Assembly: GCA_963789535.1 (NCBI GenBank)
Contig: CAWBKU010000005.1
Location: 930,001 to 994,000 of the forward strand
Direction: 5' to 3'
Origin: CAVXHQ01 sp963789535
GTDB taxonomy: Bacteria; Pseudomonadota; Alphaproteobacteria; Rhodobacterales; Rhodobacteraceae
Length of the DNA stretch: 64,000 bases
Part shown: positions 46,727-54,546 of the stretch, one piece after another
How positions within the stretch are numbered: position 1 is the first letter of the stretch
Layout: the number at the start of each line of letters is the position of its first letter
Notes under the pieces: generated by a model
The model's database searches: none
What the model was told of the DNA's origin: nothing
The model's input: the letters and a program-made list of their open reading frames with translations, nothing else
Program-made: the position numbers and the translations under genes

Positions 46727-47150
46727 GTCGTCCAGACCGTCTTTGCGGCCATCCTGTCGTAAAGGGAGCGTGCGCGATAGTTGTTCTCTGCCGTGATCCA
46801 GCGGATCACTGTCCAGCCCCGGCGCAGCCCTTCGGCCTTCACCGCCTCGATCAGCGCCGCCGCCGCACCTGAACCGCGCGCCGCCGGATCGACGAAGAGG
46901 TCGTCCAGGAACCCGCCCGTCGCCGCCGCCAGTGGGCGGGCGAACCCGCGAAAATGCGTCAGGCCCACCACCGTGCCGTCCCGTTCGGCCAGAAACCCGC
47001 AGGTCTCGTGCGCCGGATCGTGCAGCTAGTCCCAGACGGTATCGCGCATGTCGGGGGTTTGCGTCACGCCGTAGAAATCCGCATATCCCGCATAGAGGGT
47101 GGCCCAGCGGCGCGGTCCGCGGCGGCGGGCGGGCGGATGTTGAGGGTCAT
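46708..47150 (-). pseudogene. GNAT family N-acetyltransferase, disrupted
   Basis: A GNAT acetyltransferase of about 147 residues with two lesions. The C-terminal part is intact: CGFLAERDGTVVGLTHFRGF, GGFLDDLFVDPAARGSGAAA (acetyl-CoA-binding R/QXXGXG/A block) and WITAENNYRARSLYDRMAAK. Upstream, WATLYAGYADFYGVTQ and TPDMRDTVWD are followed by TAG (47027-47029) where the family has Trp (VWDWLHDP), and the start MTLNIRPPAAADRA lies in another frame, needing one added base near 47110. Either the gene is decayed or the region contains sequence errors; the nonsense change is a single base. Acceptor substrate unknown. Confidence 0.75.
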
Positions 47151-47302
47151 GAAGGCGGCCTTTCGCAGGGTATTCCCGATCCTAGGCGCAGGCCGGACAC
47201 AGCGATAGCGGCATTGTGACAGGGCCCTCACCAAAGGTTGCCTTGGCGTCGGGAGGGATGCGCCGCTAGGCTCGCGCCGATCGAGGTGACAGAGGCCGCG
47301 CC

Positions 47303-47845
47303 ATGACCATCGATCCGATCCGTCGGGCGCTTGCCGCCCTGGCCGTCTTTGCCTCTTCGCGCTCCCTGCCGCTGCACAGGAGGCCGCCGAAGCCGCCGAT
47401 GACGCTGGCGCGGATCGCCGAGATCGTCCTGCTCCTCGATCCCGGGGCGCAGGTCGCGGGGTCCGGCCTGACGCTGACCATCGACGATATCCCGGTCCTG
47501 ATCGTCGCCGATCCCGCCGCCAACCGGATGCGCGCCATGGTCCCGATCCGCAGCGCCGAGGGCATGACCCCCGAGGAACTGACCCGCGTGATGCAGGCGA
47601 ATTTCGACAGCGCACTCGACGCCCGCTATGCCATCGCGCAGGGGCGGCTCTGGGGCGTGTTCATCCATCCGCTGGCCGAGTTGCAGCGCGATCAGCTCAT
47701 TTCCGGCATCGCGCAGACGGTGAACGTCGCCAAGACCTATGGCACGATCTATCAGTCCGGCGGCGTCACCTTCGGCGGCGGCGACAGCGGCGACCTGCAA
47801 CGTGCGCTGGTGGATCGCCTGCTCGAGCGTGGTCAGGACATCTGA
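47303..47845 (+). CDS. Secreted YbjN-like conserved protein (possible compensating frameshifts)
   Basis: A 180-residue protein in the annotated frame. From MTLARIAEIVLLLDPGAQVA on it is a compact, family-like domain (LTIDDIPVLIVADPAANRMR, MVPIRSAEGMTPEEL, MQANFDSALDARYAIAQGRL, FGGGDSGDLQRALVDRLLER) reminiscent of YbjN/secretion-chaperone folds. The N-terminus ALAVFASSRSLPLHRRPPKP is odd; in the neighbouring frame the same bases read LFALPAAAQEAAEAA, a perfect signal-peptide cleavage region. One missing base near 47354 and one extra near 47400 would restore an exported protein. Function unknown. Confidence 0.7.
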   Translation: MTIDPIRRALAALAVFASSRSLPLHRRPPKPPMTLARIAEIVLLLDPGAQVAGSGLTLTIDDIPVLIVADPAANRMRAMVPIRSAEGMTPEELTRVMQANFDSALDARYAIAQGRLWGVFIHPLAELQRDQLISGIAQTVNVAKTYGTIYQSGGVTFGGGDSGDLQRALVDRLLERGQDI

Positions 47846-47910
47846 GGCGTTTGAAACTTTGCCCTGGCGGTCTACGTGACCCGGTCATCCCGACGGAGGA
47901 GCCTCGGACC

Positions 47911-48447
47911 ATGCGTATTCTTGCCATCCTCGCCGCCTGTGCGCTGACGTCCGCCGCCGTGGCCGGGCCGCTGACCGATGCGCCGACCGGCACGTTTGCG
48001 AGTATCGACGGCGGCACCCTGTCGTTGGCTGACTGGGCCGGGCAGCCGGTCCTGATCGTCAACACCGCCTCGTTCTGCGCCTATACCCCGCAATACGAGG
48101 GGTTGCAGGCCCTCTATGACCGGCACCGGGAGGCGGGCCTCGTGGTGCTCGCCGTGCCGTCGGACGATTTCAATCAGGAATACGGCACCGAAGCCGAGGT
48201 CGCGGCGTTCTGCGACCTGACCTACGGCCTCGACCTGCCGATGACCGAGATCAGCGCCGTGCGCGGCAGCGCGGCACACCCGTTCTATCAGGCCCTGCGC
48301 GCCGAGACCGGCTGGTCGCCGTCGTGGAACTTCAACAAGGTGCTGCTCGATGGCGCGGGCGCGGTCGTGGGCACCTGGGGGTCGGGGACCGAGCCGGGTT
48401 CGCCCGAAATCGAGGGCCGGATCGTCGCGCTTCTGGCGGGCGGCTAG
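47911..48447 (+). CDS. Secreted glutathione peroxidase-like protein
   Basis: A 178-residue exported peroxidase. Signal peptide MRILAILAACALTSAAVAGP, then thioredoxin-fold GPx sequence: QPVLIVNTASFCAYTPQYEG (catalytic Cys where animal enzymes have selenocysteine), LVVLAVPSDDFNQEYGTEAE and SPSWNFNKVLLDGAGAVVG (Trp/Asn of the catalytic tetrad). The reductant is probably thioredoxin-like rather than glutathione, as for most bacterial Cys-GPx. GGAGGA precedes ATG 47911. The stop shares CTAG with the convergent gene. Confidence 0.87.
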   Translation: MRILAILAACALTSAAVAGPLTDAPTGTFASIDGGTLSLADWAGQPVLIVNTASFCAYTPQYEGLQALYDRHREAGLVVLAVPSDDFNQEYGTEAEVAAFCDLTYGLDLPMTEISAVRGSAAHPFYQALRAETGWSPSWNFNKVLLDGAGAVVGTWGSGTEPGSPEIEGRIVALLAGG

Positions 48448-48830
48448 CGCCGCAAGGGCCAGATCGTCCGGACGGCGGTATCGCGCAGCCAGAGGCCGCC
48501 CCACATGGCGACCCCGAGGTAGATCGGGAACAGCGTGTGCGACAAGAGCGGACTGCCCGCCCGGATCTGCGTCGTCATCGCGCCGCCGAGGATCGCCATC
48601 ATCAGGGAGGCCCCCAGCAGGCCGGTCGCGGGGATCAGGTAGAGGACCGTGCAGATCAGTTCGAGGATGCCGATCAGCAGGATCGGGCTCCCCTCCCATC
48701 CCAGCGCCACCATGGTATCGTTCGCGATCGGGTTGCCGAGCAGCTTCGGCGCCACCGAGGCGCCGATCATGAACACGCCGAACAGCATCGACAGCAGCCA
48801 GCCGATGCCCTTGAGGGTGGTGTTGGTCAT
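48444..48830 (-). CDS. DoxX-like membrane protein
   Basis: A 128-residue integral membrane protein with four predicted segments: KGIGWLLSMLFGVFMIGASV, SPILLIGILELICTVLYLIP, GASLMMAILGGAMTTQI and TLFPIYLGVAMWGGLWL. The pattern APKLLGNP between segments 1 and 2 is typical of DoxX-family proteins, some of which act with thiol-redox partners. Its stop codon lies within the CTAG that also ends the glutathione peroxidase gene. Confidence 0.82.
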   Translation of the reverse strand: MTNTTLKGIGWLLSMLFGVFMIGASVAPKLLGNPIANDTMVALGWEGSPILLIGILELICTVLYLIPATGLLGASLMMAILGGAMTTQIRAGSPLLSHTLFPIYLGVAMWGGLWLRDTAVRTIWPLRR

Positions 48831-48890
48831 CGCGGCGCCTCCTGTCCGGTTGCCCCGGCATAGCCCGGCCCGCCCGCGTCTGTCGAGCGT

Positions 48891-49838
48891 TCAGGCGGCC
48901 CGGGGTGTGCGAAAACAGCGCCAGAGCGCCCAGAGCCAGAGCGCCAGCGACAGCGGCACCGCCACGACGAGGGCCACGACGTTCGCCTCGAAGGCGATGC
49001 GGGCCTCCGACATCGCCTGAAAGACCGCCGTGGCGGTGAACGGCAGGATCAGGAGGAGGGGCCAGCGCAACAGCGGGATCTGCCGCCCGACCTCGGTGGC
49101 GAACCAGCCGGTCGCGGGGCCGCGCGCGTCGCGCCACAGGGCGGCGAGGCCGAGGGCCAGCAGCAGCGGAAAGACGAGCGACAGCGGCCACGCGAGCAGC
49201 AGCGATCCCGCCGCCCATGTCGCCAGCGCGAGGGCGAGCAGCACCGCGATCTCGGCCCGGGGGGCCGGTGCCGCAAGGCGGTGGCGCATCAGGGACAGGC
49301 CCGCTTGGGCGGCGCCGAACAGGGCGGCGGAAATCCACAGTTGCAGATAGAAGCCGTCGCCCAGCGTCCAGTCGAAATACTGGTCGCCGTCGTCGGGATC
49401 GACCGCGTGCCAGAGATAGAGGCCCCAGACGCCGACGAAGACGCCCATGGCGAGGTTGACCGCCGCCCCCTGCCACCACCCCGCCGCCATCGCCCGGCGC
49501 CAGCCGAACAGGGCGACGCCGACCGACAGGAGGGCGTGCCAGGCCAGCGGCGTCCAGACGATCTGGAACGGAAAGGCGAGGTAGAGTTGCTGGACCACCA
49601 CCCCCTCGATGGCGAACCCGAAGAGGCCCGCCGCGACGAAGGCGCCCGCGACGCCCCGCACCGGGCCTGCCCGCATCAGGCAGAGCATCAGGTGGCCGAT
49701 CAGGCCGTAGACCACGACGAGGATCGGGATCTCGTTCAGCGCGACCTTCCAGAACCACAATTCGGACGCGACCGACAGCACGGCCCCCAGACAGAGGACC
49801 GAGGCCACGCGGAACAGGATCGCGCCGAGGGGGGCCAT
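48891..49838 (-). CDS. Multi-pass membrane protein of unknown function
   Basis: A 315-residue protein of roughly nine predicted membrane helices, with many Trp and Gly residues (FRVASVLCLGAVLSVASELW, VVYGLIGHLMLCLMRAG, FPFQIVWTPLAWHALLSVGV, GAAVNLAMGVFVGVWGLYLW). A polar loop DPDDGDQYFDWTLGDGFYL is conserved-looking. I do not recognise the family. ATG 49838 is chosen as the first hydrophobic-start Met; no strong ribosome site is visible, so an upstream start is possible. Confidence 0.62.
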   Translation of the reverse strand: MAPLGAILFRVASVLCLGAVLSVASELWFWKVALNEIPILVVVYGLIGHLMLCLMRAGPVRGVAGAFVAAGLFGFAIEGVVVQQLYLAFPFQIVWTPLAWHALLSVGVALFGWRRAMAAGWWQGAAVNLAMGVFVGVWGLYLWHAVDPDDGDQYFDWTLGDGFYLQLWISAALFGAAQAGLSLMRHRLAAPAPRAEIAVLLALALATWAAGSLLLAWPLSLVFPLLLALGLAALWRDARGPATGWFATEVGRQIPLLRWPLLLILPFTATAVFQAMSEARIAFEANVVALVVAVPLSLALWLWALWRCFRTPRAA

Positions 49839-49960
49839 CGCGGCGGTCAGGTCCGGAACGAGGGAGGCACGCGGGTCATGCCCGCGACAGTGGCGAAGGC
49901 CCGGCGGTTTGCATAGACGATTTGCGCGCCCCCCGTGCGGGCCGGGCGGCCCCAATATCC

Positions 49961-49989
49961 TTGCCCTTTGGTCCGCACCGTCCTATAGC
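49961..49989 (+). promoter_or_regulatory. Sigma-70-type promoter of rpsA
   Basis: TTGCCC and TATAGC separated by exactly 17 bases, about 180 bases before the rpsA start. This is the best promoter match in the 331-base gap between the divergent membrane-protein gene and rpsA. The long leader it implies contains a hairpin and a short open frame. Confidence 0.6.
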
Positions 49990-50033
49990 CACCCGGTCAA
50001 GCGTCGGGACAGGCGTGGACATGAGACTTGAGC

Positions 50034-50065
50034 AGGGTCGGCGGTGCCGACCCTGATGTTTTGTG
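50034..50065 (+). terminator. Attenuator-like hairpin in the rpsA leader
   Basis: AGGGTCGGC / GCCGACCCT, a perfect nine-base-pair stem with a three-base loop, followed by GATGTTTTGTG. It is about 45 bases after the predicted transcript start and 105 bases before rpsA, so if it terminates it does so inside the rpsA leader and may be a regulatory attenuator. Confidence 0.55.
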
Positions 50066-50133
50066 TTCGCACAGCCCCTATGGCCCCGGCGGGCGACCGA
50101 ACCGCAATCCCAAAGACCGGCGGAGACAACCGC

Positions 50134-50157
50134 ATGGCCAGAAAACCAGATGAATAG
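50134..50157 (+). CDS. Seven-codon leader open frame before rpsA
   Basis: MARKPDE followed by TAG, with GGAG nine bases upstream. It ends 12 bases before the TTG start of rpsA and its stop overlaps the AGGA used by rpsA (TAGGA). A ribosome finishing this frame would cover the rpsA start region, suggesting coupling or control. It could be fortuitous. Confidence 0.4.
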   Translation: MARKPDE

Positions 50158-50169
50158 GACAATTTACAC

Positions 50170-51852
50170 TTGGCTCAGAACGCGACAATGGAGGATTTCG
50201 AAGCCCTCCTGAACGAAAGCTTCGAAATGGACACGCCTGCCGAGGGCAGCGTCGTCAAAGGCCGGATCATCGCCATCGAGGCGGGTCAGGCGATCATCGA
50301 TGTCGGCTACAAGATGGAAGGCCGCATCGACATCAAGGAATTTGCCGAACCCGGCGAAGAGGCGACGCTCGTCGTCGGCGACGAGGTCGAGGTGTTCCTC
50401 CGCCAGGTCGAGAATTCGCGCGGCGAAGCCGTCATCTCCCGCGAGATGGCCCGCCGCGAAGAGGCATGGGACCGCCTCGAGAAGGCCTACGCCGACGAGG
50501 ACCGCGTCGACGGCGCCATCTTTGGCCGCGTCAAGGGCGGGTTCACCGTCGATCTCGGCGGCGCCGTGGCGTTCCTGCCCGGCTCTCAGGTCGACGTGCG
50601 CCCGGTGCGCGACGCGGGCCCGCTCATGGGCCTCAAGCAACCGTTCCAGATCCTCAAGATGGACCGCCGGAGGGGCAACATCGTGGTCTCGCGCCGCGCG
50701 ATCCTCGAGGAATCCCGTGCCGAGCAGCGCGCCGAGGTCATCGGCAACCTGACCGAGGGCCAGAACGTCGACGGCGTCGTCAAGAACATCACCGAATACG
50801 GGGCCTTCGTGGACCTCGGCGGTGTCGACGGCCTGCTGCACGTGACCGACATGGCCTGGCGCCGCGTCAACCACCCGTCCGAAATCCTCGCCATCGGCGA
50901 GACGGTCAAGGTGCAGGTCATCAAGATCAACAAGGAAACCCACCGGATTTCCCTTGGCATGAAGCAGCTTCAGGACGATCCGTGGGATGTCGTGGAGGCG
51001 CGGTTCCCGATCGAATCGACGCACACCGGCCGCGTGACCAACATCACCGACTACGGCGCCTTCGTGGAGCTGGAGCCGGGGGTCGAGGGCCTCGTGCATG
51101 TGTCCGAGATGAGCTGGACCAAGAAGAACGTGCATCCCGGCAAGATCGTGTCCACCTCGCAAGAGGTCGAGGTCATGGTCCTCGAGATCGACAGCGCCAA
51201 GCGGCGCGTGTCGCTCGGCCTCAAGCAGACGATGCGCAACCCGTGGGAGGTCTTTGCGGAAACGCATCCCGAGGGCACCGAGGTCGAGGGCGAGGTCAAG
51301 AACATCACCGAATTCGGTCTGTTCGTGGGTCTGGCCGGCGACATCGACGGCATGGTCCACCTGTCCGACATCACCTGGGAGGGCCGTGGCGAGGACGCCA
51401 TCGCCGAGTTCCGCAAGGGTGACGTGGTGAAGGCCAAGGTCTCGGAAGTCGACGTCGAGAAAGAGCGCATCTCGCTCTCGATCAAGGCGATGGACGGCGA
51501 TCCGTTCGCCGACGCCATCGGCGGCGTCAAGCGCGGGTCGGTCATCACCGTGGCCGTCACCAAGATCGAGGACGGCGGCATCGAGGTGGAATACGAAGGC
51601 ATGAAATCCTTCATCCGCCGCAGCGACCTGTCGCGCGACCGGGCAGAACAGCGCCCCGAGCGGTTCGGCGTCGGCGACAAGGTCGACGTGCGCGTGACCA
51701 ACGTCGACAGCAAGACCCGCAAGCTGGGCCTGTCGATCAAGGCGCGCGAGATCGCCGAAGAGAAAGAGGCGGTCGAACAGTTCGGCTCCTCCGATTCGGG
51801 TGCCTCGCTCGGCGACATCCTCGGCGCCGCCCTCAAGGGCAACGACGACTGA
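50170..51852 (+). CDS. rpsA: 30S ribosomal protein S1
   Basis: 560-residue RNA-binding ribosomal protein with six S1 (OB-fold) repeats; the last four share the pattern VxxITxYGAFVxLxxxxGLxH (for example EGQNVDGVVKNITEYGAFVD, then DGLLHVTDMAWRR). MAQNATMEDFEALLNESFEM is the family start, encoded from TTG 50170; the internal ATG (ATMED) is less likely. It is preceded by a long leader with promoter, hairpin and a short open frame, suggesting regulated expression, and followed by a strong hairpin. Confidence 0.96.
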   Translation: MAQNATMEDFEALLNESFEMDTPAEGSVVKGRIIAIEAGQAIIDVGYKMEGRIDIKEFAEPGEEATLVVGDEVEVFLRQVENSRGEAVISREMARREEAWDRLEKAYADEDRVDGAIFGRVKGGFTVDLGGAVAFLPGSQVDVRPVRDAGPLMGLKQPFQILKMDRRRGNIVVSRRAILEESRAEQRAEVIGNLTEGQNVDGVVKNITEYGAFVDLGGVDGLLHVTDMAWRRVNHPSEILAIGETVKVQVIKINKETHRISLGMKQLQDDPWDVVEARFPIESTHTGRVTNITDYGAFVELEPGVEGLVHVSEMSWTKKNVHPGKIVSTSQEVEVMVLEIDSAKRRVSLGLKQTMRNPWEVFAETHPEGTEVEGEVKNITEFGLFVGLAGDIDGMVHLSDITWEGRGEDAIAEFRKGDVVKAKVSEVDVEKERISLSIKAMDGDPFADAIGGVKRGSVITVAVTKIEDGGIEVEYEGMKSFIRRSDLSRDRAEQRPERFGVGDKVDVRVTNVDSKTRKLGLSIKAREIAEEKEAVEQFGSSDSGASLGDILGAALKGNDD

Positions 51853-51880
51853 TCGCGGGCGACGCAGCCCGGCACGACGA

Positions 51881-51912
51881 TGCGCCCGGCCCCCCAAAGG
51901 GGGTCGGGCGCA
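51881..51912 (+). terminator. Strong hairpin after rpsA
   Basis: TGCGCCCGGCCCCC / GGGGGTCGGGCGCA with loop CAAA, a 14-base-pair stem (one G-T pair) 28 bases after the rpsA stop. There is no T-tract, but the stability and position make it the likely end of the transcript. Confidence 0.55.
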
Positions 51913-52209
51913 CTGCATTCAGCGGCCATCGCGGGCAGGACCGCGACGTAGTGTCGCGGTCGCGATCACGGGCCCCTCACCGCGAATCACGCGGGCGTGG
52001 CGTCGCTCCGGCGACCGCCCGTTCTGCCCGCGCGGCGTCATTCGGTTCCTGTGGCCGCCGCCAAGCCGCCGGAATCGTGACGATTAGACCCGATTAGACG
52101 GGCTGTGCCGCACGGGGGGTATTTCTCTGACGGTTTTGTATCCCTATAGTCGCGGGACGACAGGCGGGCCAGACTTGCCTTGGGTATCAATGCCTCTGGG
52201 GGGGCCGCA
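51913..52209. other. Non-coding gap between rpsA and ihfB
   Basis: A 297-base stretch with no convincing gene. The first part is GC-rich with several short inverted words (GACCGCGACG and GTCGCGGTC). From about 52085 it becomes AT-richer (GATTAGACCCGATTAGACGG, then TTTCTCTGACGG and TATAGT), where an ihfB promoter is plausible: TTTCTC and TATAGT are 17 bases apart. A G7 run ends close to the ihfB start and may serve as its ribosome site. Confidence 0.4.
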
Positions 52210-52491
52210 ATGATCCGATCCGAACTGATCCAGAAGATCGCGGACGACAATCCGCATCTTTACCAGCGCGACGTCGAGCGCATCGTGAACACCATCTTCG
52301 AGCAGATCACCGGCGCCATGGCGCAGGGCAACCGCGTCGAGTTGCGCGGGTTCGGGGCGTTCTCGGTCAAGAAGCGCGATCCCCGGATGGGCCGCAATCC
52401 CCGCACCGGCGAGGCCGTGGCGGTGGAAGAGAAACACGTCCCCTTCTTCAAGACCGGTAAGCTGTTGCGCGACCGCCTGAACGGCAAGTAG
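52210..52491 (+). CDS. ihfB: Integration host factor subunit beta
   Basis: 93-residue HU/IHF-fold DNA-bending protein. MIRSELIQKIADDNPHLYQR, the beta-arm RDPRMGRNPRTGEAVAVEEK (with the intercalating NPRTG proline) and HVPFFKTGKLLRDRLNGK are diagnostic of IhfB, whose order after rpsA is conserved. ATG 52210 is the start; a TTG upstream in frame is not conserved. Confidence 0.95.
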   Translation: MIRSELIQKIADDNPHLYQRDVERIVNTIFEQITGAMAQGNRVELRGFGAFSVKKRDPRMGRNPRTGEAVAVEEKHVPFFKTGKLLRDRLNGK

Positions 52492-52500
52492 GGTCGGCGC

Positions 52501-52857
52501 ATGATGAACCTCATCCGCTATGCCTTCTGGGCCATCGTCGCCGTCTGCCTCGTCATCGTCGGAATCGCCAACCGGGGGTTCGTGACGCTGCGCGCCATGC
52601 CCGAGGCCTTCGCCGATTTCTTCGGCGTGTCGCCCGACATCTCGCTGCCGCTGTTCGTGGTCATCATGCTCGGCGTTGCCGCCGGTCTGCTGATCGGCTT
52701 CGTCTGGGAATGGCTGCGCGAGCACAAGCACCGGTCCGCCGCGCGCACCAACGCCCGCGAAGTGACCAAGCTCAACCGCGAGGTCGACCGGATGCGCACC
52801 GAAAAGAACGCGGGTCAGGACGACGTGCTGGCGCTCCTCGAAGGACCGGCGCGCTAG
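52501..52857 (+). CDS. LapA family membrane protein
   Basis: A 118-residue DUF1049/LapA-type protein with two membrane segments (residues 5-24, IRYAFWAIVAVCLVIVGIAN, and 50-70, LPLFVVIMLGVAAGLLIGFV) followed by a cytoplasmic basic coiled coil (WLREHKHRSAARTNAREVTK). In Enterobacteria the LapA/LapB pair acts in lipopolysaccharide synthesis control; here no lapB is adjacent. It begins nine bases after ihfB and ends seven bases before trpF. Confidence 0.85.
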   Translation: MMNLIRYAFWAIVAVCLVIVGIANRGFVTLRAMPEAFADFFGVSPDISLPLFVVIMLGVAAGLLIGFVWEWLREHKHRSAARTNAREVTKLNREVDRMRTEKNAGQDDVLALLEGPAR

Positions 52858-52864
52858 CCCGCCG

Positions 52865-53545
52865 ATGACGGGCGTTCGCGTGAAAATCTGCGGTCTGCGA
52901 AGCGTGGACGCCATCGACGCCGCCGCGATGGCGGGTGCCGCCTATGTCGGCCTGAACTTCTTTGCCGGATCCCCCCGCTCGGTGACGATCCCCGAGGCTG
53001 CGGCACTGGCGCTGTCGGTGCCCGTCGGGATCGCCAAGGTGGCGCTGGTGGTGGACGCGGACGACGCGATGCTCGACGCGATCACCGCAGGCGTGGCGGT
53101 CGACTTCCTGCAACTGCACGGCCACGAGACGCCGGCGCGGGTGGCGGCGGTCAAGGCGCGCTATGGCCTGCCGGTGATGAAGGTGGTGGGGCTGTCGGAC
53201 GCGGGCGACCTCGCCACGCTCGACACGTTCCTGACGGTCGCCGACCAGATCCTCGTCGACACCAAGCCGCCGAAGGGCGCCGACCTGCCGGGCGGCAACG
53301 GCCTCGTCTTCGACTGGTCGCTGCTGGCGGGGCGCCGCTGGCCGGTGCCCTGGATGCTGGCCGGGGGCCTGACGCCCGCCAATGTCGCCGGGGCCATCGC
53401 GCGGACGGGCGCGCGGCAGGTCGACGTGTCGTCTGGCGTCGAAACGGCGCCGGGCATCAAGGATGCGGCCCTCATGGCGGCCTTTGTCGCGGCGGCGCAG
53501 ACACCGGCACCGGCACCGGCACGGACCCCCCACACCAATTCGTGA
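52865..53545 (+). CDS. trpF: Phosphoribosylanthranilate isomerase
   Basis: Amadori isomerisation in tryptophan synthesis. The 226-residue TIM barrel shows VKICGLRSVDAIDAAAMAGA (catalytic Cys in KICGL), FLQLHGHETP, ILVDTKPP, WMLAGGLTPANVAGAIA and QVDVSSGVETAPGIKD. The C-terminus carries an unusual Ala/Pro tail and ends in HTNS, encoded by the repeat word ACCAATTCGTGACG that also occurs at 28782, so the natural end may be shorter. The partner trpB follows after the DUF7282 gene, an order typical of alphaproteobacteria (trpF-trpB). Confidence 0.93.
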   Translation: MTGVRVKICGLRSVDAIDAAAMAGAAYVGLNFFAGSPRSVTIPEAAALALSVPVGIAKVALVVDADDAMLDAITAGVAVDFLQLHGHETPARVAAVKARYGLPVMKVVGLSDAGDLATLDTFLTVADQILVDTKPPKGADLPGGNGLVFDWSLLAGRRWPVPWMLAGGLTPANVAGAIARTGARQVDVSSGVETAPGIKDAALMAAFVAAAQTPAPAPARTPHTNS

Positions 53546-53602
53546 CGCAACCTATCGCGTCGGCACGTCGTTACCTCCGGGAGTCAATCCCGAGGAGGAT
53601 GA

Positions 53603-54412
53603 ATGATGACGACGACACGAACCCTGATGACCGCAACGGCCATCGCCGCCCTTGGCGCCGGTGCCGCCCTTGCCCAAGGCATGGATGCCGATGGCATGAT
53701 GATGGACGGCTCGACTGTGGTCTTTCCGCAGATCATCATGGAGAACGCGGGCTATATCGTGATCCACGAGACGGATGCCGACGGCAACCCGGTCGTGCCC
53801 GCGTCGCTTGCCCATACGGCGCTGACCGCCGGCGTGAATACCGACGTTTCGGTTCTGGTGCCCGGCGGCGTCATGGCGGGATCGACCTATATGGCGATGC
53901 TGCACGACGAGACGAACACCAACGACACCTACGATTTCGCCGAAGGCATGACCGACGTGGACACGCCGTCGATCGTCGACGGCGGACCGGTCATGATCCC
54001 GTTCGGCAGCGAGTCGATGATGGATGCCATGGGCGACGCGATGGGCGACGCGATGGGTGACATGATGGCGATGCCGATGATCGACGTCGCCGGTGCGATG
54101 GCCGACGGCAACAACGTCACCTTCCCGATGGTGAACGCCGGGCAGGACGGCTATGTCGTGGTCCACGCGACGAACGCCGACGGAAGTCCCGTGGTGCCCG
54201 GCGCGATGGGGCATGTCATGGTCACGGCCGGCGAGAACGCCGACGTGACGGTGGATGTCGGCGGGCCGCTGACGCCCGGCACCTATATCGCCATGCTTCA
54301 TGTCGAGGACAACGGCAACACCACCTACGACTTTGCCGAGGGCATGACCGATGTCGACGGACCCGCGACGGCCGACGGCGCCCCCGTGGCCGTTCCGTTC
54401 ACCGTGAACTGA
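53603..54412 (+). CDS. Secreted protein with two DUF7282-type domains and a Met-rich linker
   Basis: A 269-residue exported protein. The signal peptide ends near LGAGAALAQG. Two roughly 95-residue domains repeat the same pattern: GYIVIHETDADGNPVVPASL ... YMAMLHDETNTNDTYDFAEG, and DGYVVVHATNADGSPVVPGA ... YIAMLHVEDNGNTTYDFAEG, each ending D.P...DG.PV..PF. The linker is methionine-rich (AMGDAMGDAMGDMM). DUF7282 domains are beta-sandwich-like secreted domains of unknown role; Met-rich stretches can bind copper(I), but that is inference. GAGGAGG precedes the ATG. It interrupts trpF-trpB. Confidence 0.75.
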   Translation: MMTTTRTLMTATAIAALGAGAALAQGMDADGMMMDGSTVVFPQIIMENAGYIVIHETDADGNPVVPASLAHTALTAGVNTDVSVLVPGGVMAGSTYMAMLHDETNTNDTYDFAEGMTDVDTPSIVDGGPVMIPFGSESMMDAMGDAMGDAMGDMMAMPMIDVAGAMADGNNVTFPMVNAGQDGYVVVHATNADGSPVVPGAMGHVMVTAGENADVTVDVGGPLTPGTYIAMLHVEDNGNTTYDFAEGMTDVDGPATADGAPVAVPFTVN

Positions 54413-54546
54413 GCGCGACACGGCGCCTTGCCGGAACGACAGTCGGGGCCGCCCCCCCTCCCGGGGGCGGCCCCCTTGCATGTGCGGCCTCGCTTTACCC
54501 CGGCCGTCCGGCGCGCTAGATCGGGCAAACCGGCAAGGAGAACGCG

